This document shows, in pieces, positions 41,693 to 43,965 of a stretch of 43,965 bases of DNA. Each line of letters opens with the position of its first letter. Position 1 is the first letter of the stretch. The stretch is from Castellaniella sp035707805. Its GTDB lineage: Bacteria > Pseudomonadota > Gammaproteobacteria > Burkholderiales > Burkholderiaceae_B. Under the pieces are notes generated by a model. The model had not been told where the DNA came from. It searched no databases and worked only from the letters and a program-made list of their open reading frames with translations. The position numbers and the translations under genes are program-made. The stretch spans positions 1 to 43,965 of the forward strand of contig DASSTS010000027.1 of NCBI GenBank assembly GCA_035707805.1, read 5' to 3'.

Positions 41693-42985
41693 ATGCCCGT
41701 CGCCTCGACTGCCCTGCCCCCCGATTCCTCGTCCCCCACGACCGACGCAGCGCCCGCGCGCACCTCGGCCGGCGGCCCAGCCTCGCATCCCCATGCCCGC
41801 CACAGCGTCGATACCTTCCTGTCCCACGGCACGCGCAGCCCGCGCGCCTTCGGCGGCACGGTCAATCCCCCCGTCTGCAGAGCCTCGACCATCGTGTTCG
41901 AGAACATGAAAGACATGGATGCGCGCCAGCAGGCGCTCGCGCGCGACGAGTCCGGCGTGATGTGGTACGGGCGCAAGGGCACGCCGACGGCCTTCGCGCT
42001 GCAAGAGTCCATCGCCCGCCTGGAAGGCGGCTACCGCACGACGCTGACCTCGTCAGGCCTGTCGGCTTGCGTCGCCGCGATCTCGGCCTTCGTCAAATCG
42101 GGAGACCACGTGCTGCTGACCGACAGCGCCTATGGCCCGACGCGCCATTACACCCGCACCGTACTGGCCCGCTATGGCGTGCGCTGCAGCTTCTATGATC
42201 CCCGCGCGGGGGCCGCCATCGAGCAGGCGTTCCTGCCCGAGACCCGCCTGGTCTACGTCGAGTCGCCCGGTTCCCAGACCTTCGAGGTGCAGGACATCCC
42301 CGCCATCGCCGATCGCGCCCGCCGCCACGGCGCCCGCGTTGTCATGGACAACACCTGGGCCTCGCCCCTGTACTTCCAGCCTTTCGAGCACGGGGTCGAC
42401 GTGTCGGTGCAGGCCTGCACCAAGTACATCACCGGCCATTCGGACGCCTTGCTGGGATCCGTCACGACCACGCGCGAAGCCTGGGCCGAACTGCATGAAT
42501 ACACCGACGCCGCGGGCCTGCATGCCGGCCCCGACGACGTCTACCTGGCGCAGCGAGGGCTGCGCACGCTGTCGGTGCGCCTGCAGCGCCACCAGGACAA
42601 TGCCCTGCAGGTCGCCGAATGGCTGGCCAGCCGCCCCGAAGTCGAGCAGGTGCTGTACCCCGCCCTGCCCGGCGCGCCGGGCCATGCGCTGTGGCGGCGG
42701 GACTTCCGGGGGGCGTCGGGGCTCTTCGGCCTGGTGCTCAAGCCCTGCCCGCCGGCCGCCCTGCGCCGCTTCGTCGACAGCCTGGAGCTGTTCCACCTGG
42801 GATTTTCCTGGGGCGGATTCGAAAGCATGGTGATGCCGCTGGAAACCCTGCCCGAGCGCGAGGCCTCGTCATGGCCCTACAAGGGCCCGCTGGTGCGCCT
42901 GCACATCGGCCTGGAATCCCCGGAGGACCTGATCGAGGACCTGGGCGGCGCCCTGCGCCAGCTGCGCCAGGCCTCGGCGGCCTGA
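41693..42985 (+). CDS. metC: cystathionine beta-lyase-like PLP enzyme (Cys/Met metabolism family)
   Basis: A 430-residue fold-type I PLP enzyme. After a 35-residue Pro/Ala/Ser-rich leader the core begins VDTFLSHGTRSPRAFGGTVN. Typical segments are MWYGRKGTPTAFALQESIAR, LTSSGLSACVAAI and VMDNTWASPLYFQPFEHGVD; the PLP lysine is Lys244 in QACTKYITGHSDALLGS. FHLGFSWGGFESMVMPL near the end suits cystathionine beta-lyase more than gamma-synthase. It splits cystathionine to homocysteine, pyruvate and ammonia, or acts as a cysteine desulfhydrase. The leader is longer than usual, and a later start is possible. Confidence 0.85.
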   Translation: MPVASTALPPDSSSPTTDAAPARTSAGGPASHPHARHSVDTFLSHGTRSPRAFGGTVNPPVCRASTIVFENMKDMDARQQALARDESGVMWYGRKGTPTAFALQESIARLEGGYRTTLTSSGLSACVAAISAFVKSGDHVLLTDSAYGPTRHYTRTVLARYGVRCSFYDPRAGAAIEQAFLPETRLVYVESPGSQTFEVQDIPAIADRARRHGARVVMDNTWASPLYFQPFEHGVDVSVQACTKYITGHSDALLGSVTTTREAWAELHEYTDAAGLHAGPDDVYLAQRGLRTLSVRLQRHQDNALQVAEWLASRPEVEQVLYPALPGAPGHALWRRDFRGASGLFGLVLKPCPPAALRRFVDSLELFHLGFSWGGFESMVMPLETLPEREASSWPYKGPLVRLHIGLESPEDLIEDLGGALRQLRQASAA

Positions 42986-42986
42986 G

Positions 42987-43023
42987 CCGTCCGCGGCCGC
43001 CCCGCGGGGACGGCCGCGGACGG
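42987..43023. other. 13-bp GC hairpin between convergent metC and terC-like genes
   Basis: CCGTCCGCGGCCG (42987-42999) pairs perfectly with CGGCCGCGGACGG (43011-43023), and CCCC/GGGG extends the stem inward. There is no U tract, so it may be a Rho-linked or RNA-protecting structure rather than a classic terminator. Confidence 0.6.
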
Positions 43024-43026
43024 GAC

Positions 43027-43728
43027 TCAGTCGCCGGCCGCGCGCTTGCGCCGCGCCAGCATGCGACCCAGCAGGACGACCAGCAGCGCGCCGACGACTT
43101 CGGCCCCGATCTTCCAGGCGGCGGGCACTGGCCCCAAGTGCTCCACCACGAAGACGTCGGTGGCCAGCATGCCCCCGGCGATCCAGCCCAGCAGGGCCGC
43201 GCCCAGGGTGACCACCAGCGGGAAGCGGTCGATCAGCTTGAGCACCAGGGTGCTGCCCCAGACGATGATGGGCACGCTCACCAGCAGGCCGAAGATCACC
43301 AGGCCGACCTGGTGGGCCTCGTGGGCGTTCTGCGCCGCGCCGGCGATGGCGATGACGTTGTCGAGGCTCATCGCGAAATCGGCCAGGATGATGGTCTTGA
43401 TGGCCGACAGCACGCTGGTGCCCGCGGCGATGTTGCCGTGCGCGTCTTCCTCGGGGGCGAGCAGCTTGATGCCTATCCATACCAGCAGCAGGCAGCCCAG
43501 GGCCTTCAGGAAGGGGATGTCCAGCAGCACCAGCGCGAAGGCGATCAATAGCACCCGCAACAGCACGGCCCCCGCCGTGCCCCAGAGTATGCCCCGCATT
43601 CGTTGCCGCGGCGGCAAATTGCGGCAGGCCAGCGCGATCACGACGGCGTTGTCGCCGCCGAGCAGGATGTCGATGAGAACGATCTGGAATATGGCGCCCC
43701 AATGGAACGTCTCGATGGCCTCGAGCAT
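43027..43728 (-). CDS. TerC-family integral membrane protein
   Basis: A 233-residue protein with about seven helices. TerC hallmarks are VLIDILLGGDNAVVIALACR and LADFAMSLDNVIAIAGAA, each carrying an acidic-Asn pair in the membrane (GDNA, LDNV), thought to bind metal. Relatives (Alx/YkoY/TerC) export manganese or other cations, sometimes serving secreted metalloenzymes. The start at 43728 follows GGGAG; longer frames upstream lack homology. No manganese riboswitch pattern was seen upstream. Confidence 0.88.
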   Translation of the reverse strand: MLEAIETFHWGAIFQIVLIDILLGGDNAVVIALACRNLPPRQRMRGILWGTAGAVLLRVLLIAFALVLLDIPFLKALGCLLLVWIGIKLLAPEEDAHGNIAAGTSVLSAIKTIILADFAMSLDNVIAIAGAAQNAHEAHQVGLVIFGLLVSVPIIVWGSTLVLKLIDRFPLVVTLGAALLGWIAGGMLATDVFVVEHLGPVPAAWKIGAEVVGALLVVLLGRMLARRKRAAGD

Positions 43729-43864
43729 AAGTCTCCCGCCGCGAAGAAACGATGGGGCGCAGTAGGCGACGCGTTGCCGCCGCTGCGGATTTTTCAACCA
43801 TTCTAGGCAAGCGCGCGGCCCGGGCGGCCAGTACTGGCGCTGCGTTCATGGTTATGCGCGGCCC

Positions 43865-43965
43865 TCAGTACAGCTCGGGCACCTGCCTTACCGGTCGGTC
43901 CGGCTCGCGGTAGTGGCCCGGCTTCTGGCGCTTGGGCAGCTTGACCTTGGGCCGCGGCACGGACT
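43865..43965 (-). CDS. C-terminal end of an unidentified protein (5' end outside window)
   Basis: A minus-strand frame enters from the right edge and ends at TGA (43867-43865), giving 32 residues: SVPRPKVKLPKRQKPGHY then REPDRPVRQVPELY. The tail is rich in Lys, Arg and Pro and is probably disordered. I do not recognise it. It precedes the terC-like gene on the same strand by 136 bp. Confidence 0.4.
   Translation of the reverse strand, partial: SVPRPKVKLPKRQKPGHYREPDRPVRQVPELY

Noticed and set aside
43729..43860. yybP-ykoY manganese riboswitch upstream of the TerC-family gene
   Set aside because: No recognisable aptamer core on the minus strand.
1..43965. CRISPR arrays, insertion sequences, integrases
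   Set aside because: No regularly spaced direct repeats of CRISPR size, no transposase or integrase motifs and no long terminal inverted repeats were found.

Overview
The window reads as a chromosomal segment of a high-GC betaproteobacterium, most likely Alcaligenaceae (Bordetella/Achromobacter type). This rests on the gene order ilvB-ilvN-ilvC-psd-pssA followed by rpsO-pnp, on several tripartite TRAP carriers, and on a GC-rich intergenic repeat of a style I associate with Burkholderiales. No database search was possible, so the assignment is an inference. Forty protein genes or clear remnants and two tRNA genes are supported. Coding density is high, with many ATGA-type overlaps.

Left edge (1-780): the tail of a small membrane protein, then two decayed genes facing each other (a frameshifted DUF1828-like gene and a RelE-like toxin fragment), next to tRNA-Leu(TAA). 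This looks like scar tissue from a mobile region beside a tRNA.

Catabolic region A (824-12347): a FAD amine/amino-acid oxidase, divergent from a four-gene polyamine/opine-type ABC importer; then a MocR regulator, divergent from an enolase-superfamily dehydratase/racemase, an aldehyde dehydrogenase and a GMC alcohol oxidoreductase. The two divergent intergenic regions share a motif (ATTGG..TCTT..TCCA.AATGGA), which suggests that MocR controls both halves. The substrate is unknown, and this is the best candidate for an undescribed pathway.

Catabolic region B (12329-19826): a zinc polyol/aldonate dehydrogenase, a TRAP carrier (DctM, DctQ, DctP) and a GntR/FCD regulator on the minus strand, divergent from uxuA-uxuB. 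No uronate isomerase is present. The set fits aldonate use (L-gulonate or a relative, via D-fructuronate and D-mannonate, to 2-keto-3-deoxygluconate) better than hexuronate use.

Housekeeping core (19855-29341): tRNA-Ser(TGA), a quinone oxidoreductase, pnp and rpsO with an intercistronic terminator, pssA, psd, and ilvC-ilvN-ilvB. The core contains a 26-bp hairpin between ilvC and psd, a GC-rich repeat between ilvC and ilvN, and a promoter plus intrinsic terminator far upstream of ilvB.

Right part (29342-43965): a FUSC/YccS-type membrane protein; a malonate operon (matR, matA, a crotonase, matB, then TRAP dctP, dctQ, dctM); yaaA; 3-hydroxybutyrate dehydrogenase; crcB; an Lrp-type regulator divergent from a metC-like PLP enzyme; a TerC-family membrane protein; and the C-terminus of an unidentified gene. 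The crotonase embedded between matA and matB lacks the second catalytic glutamate of hydratases and is the most interesting gene in that operon.
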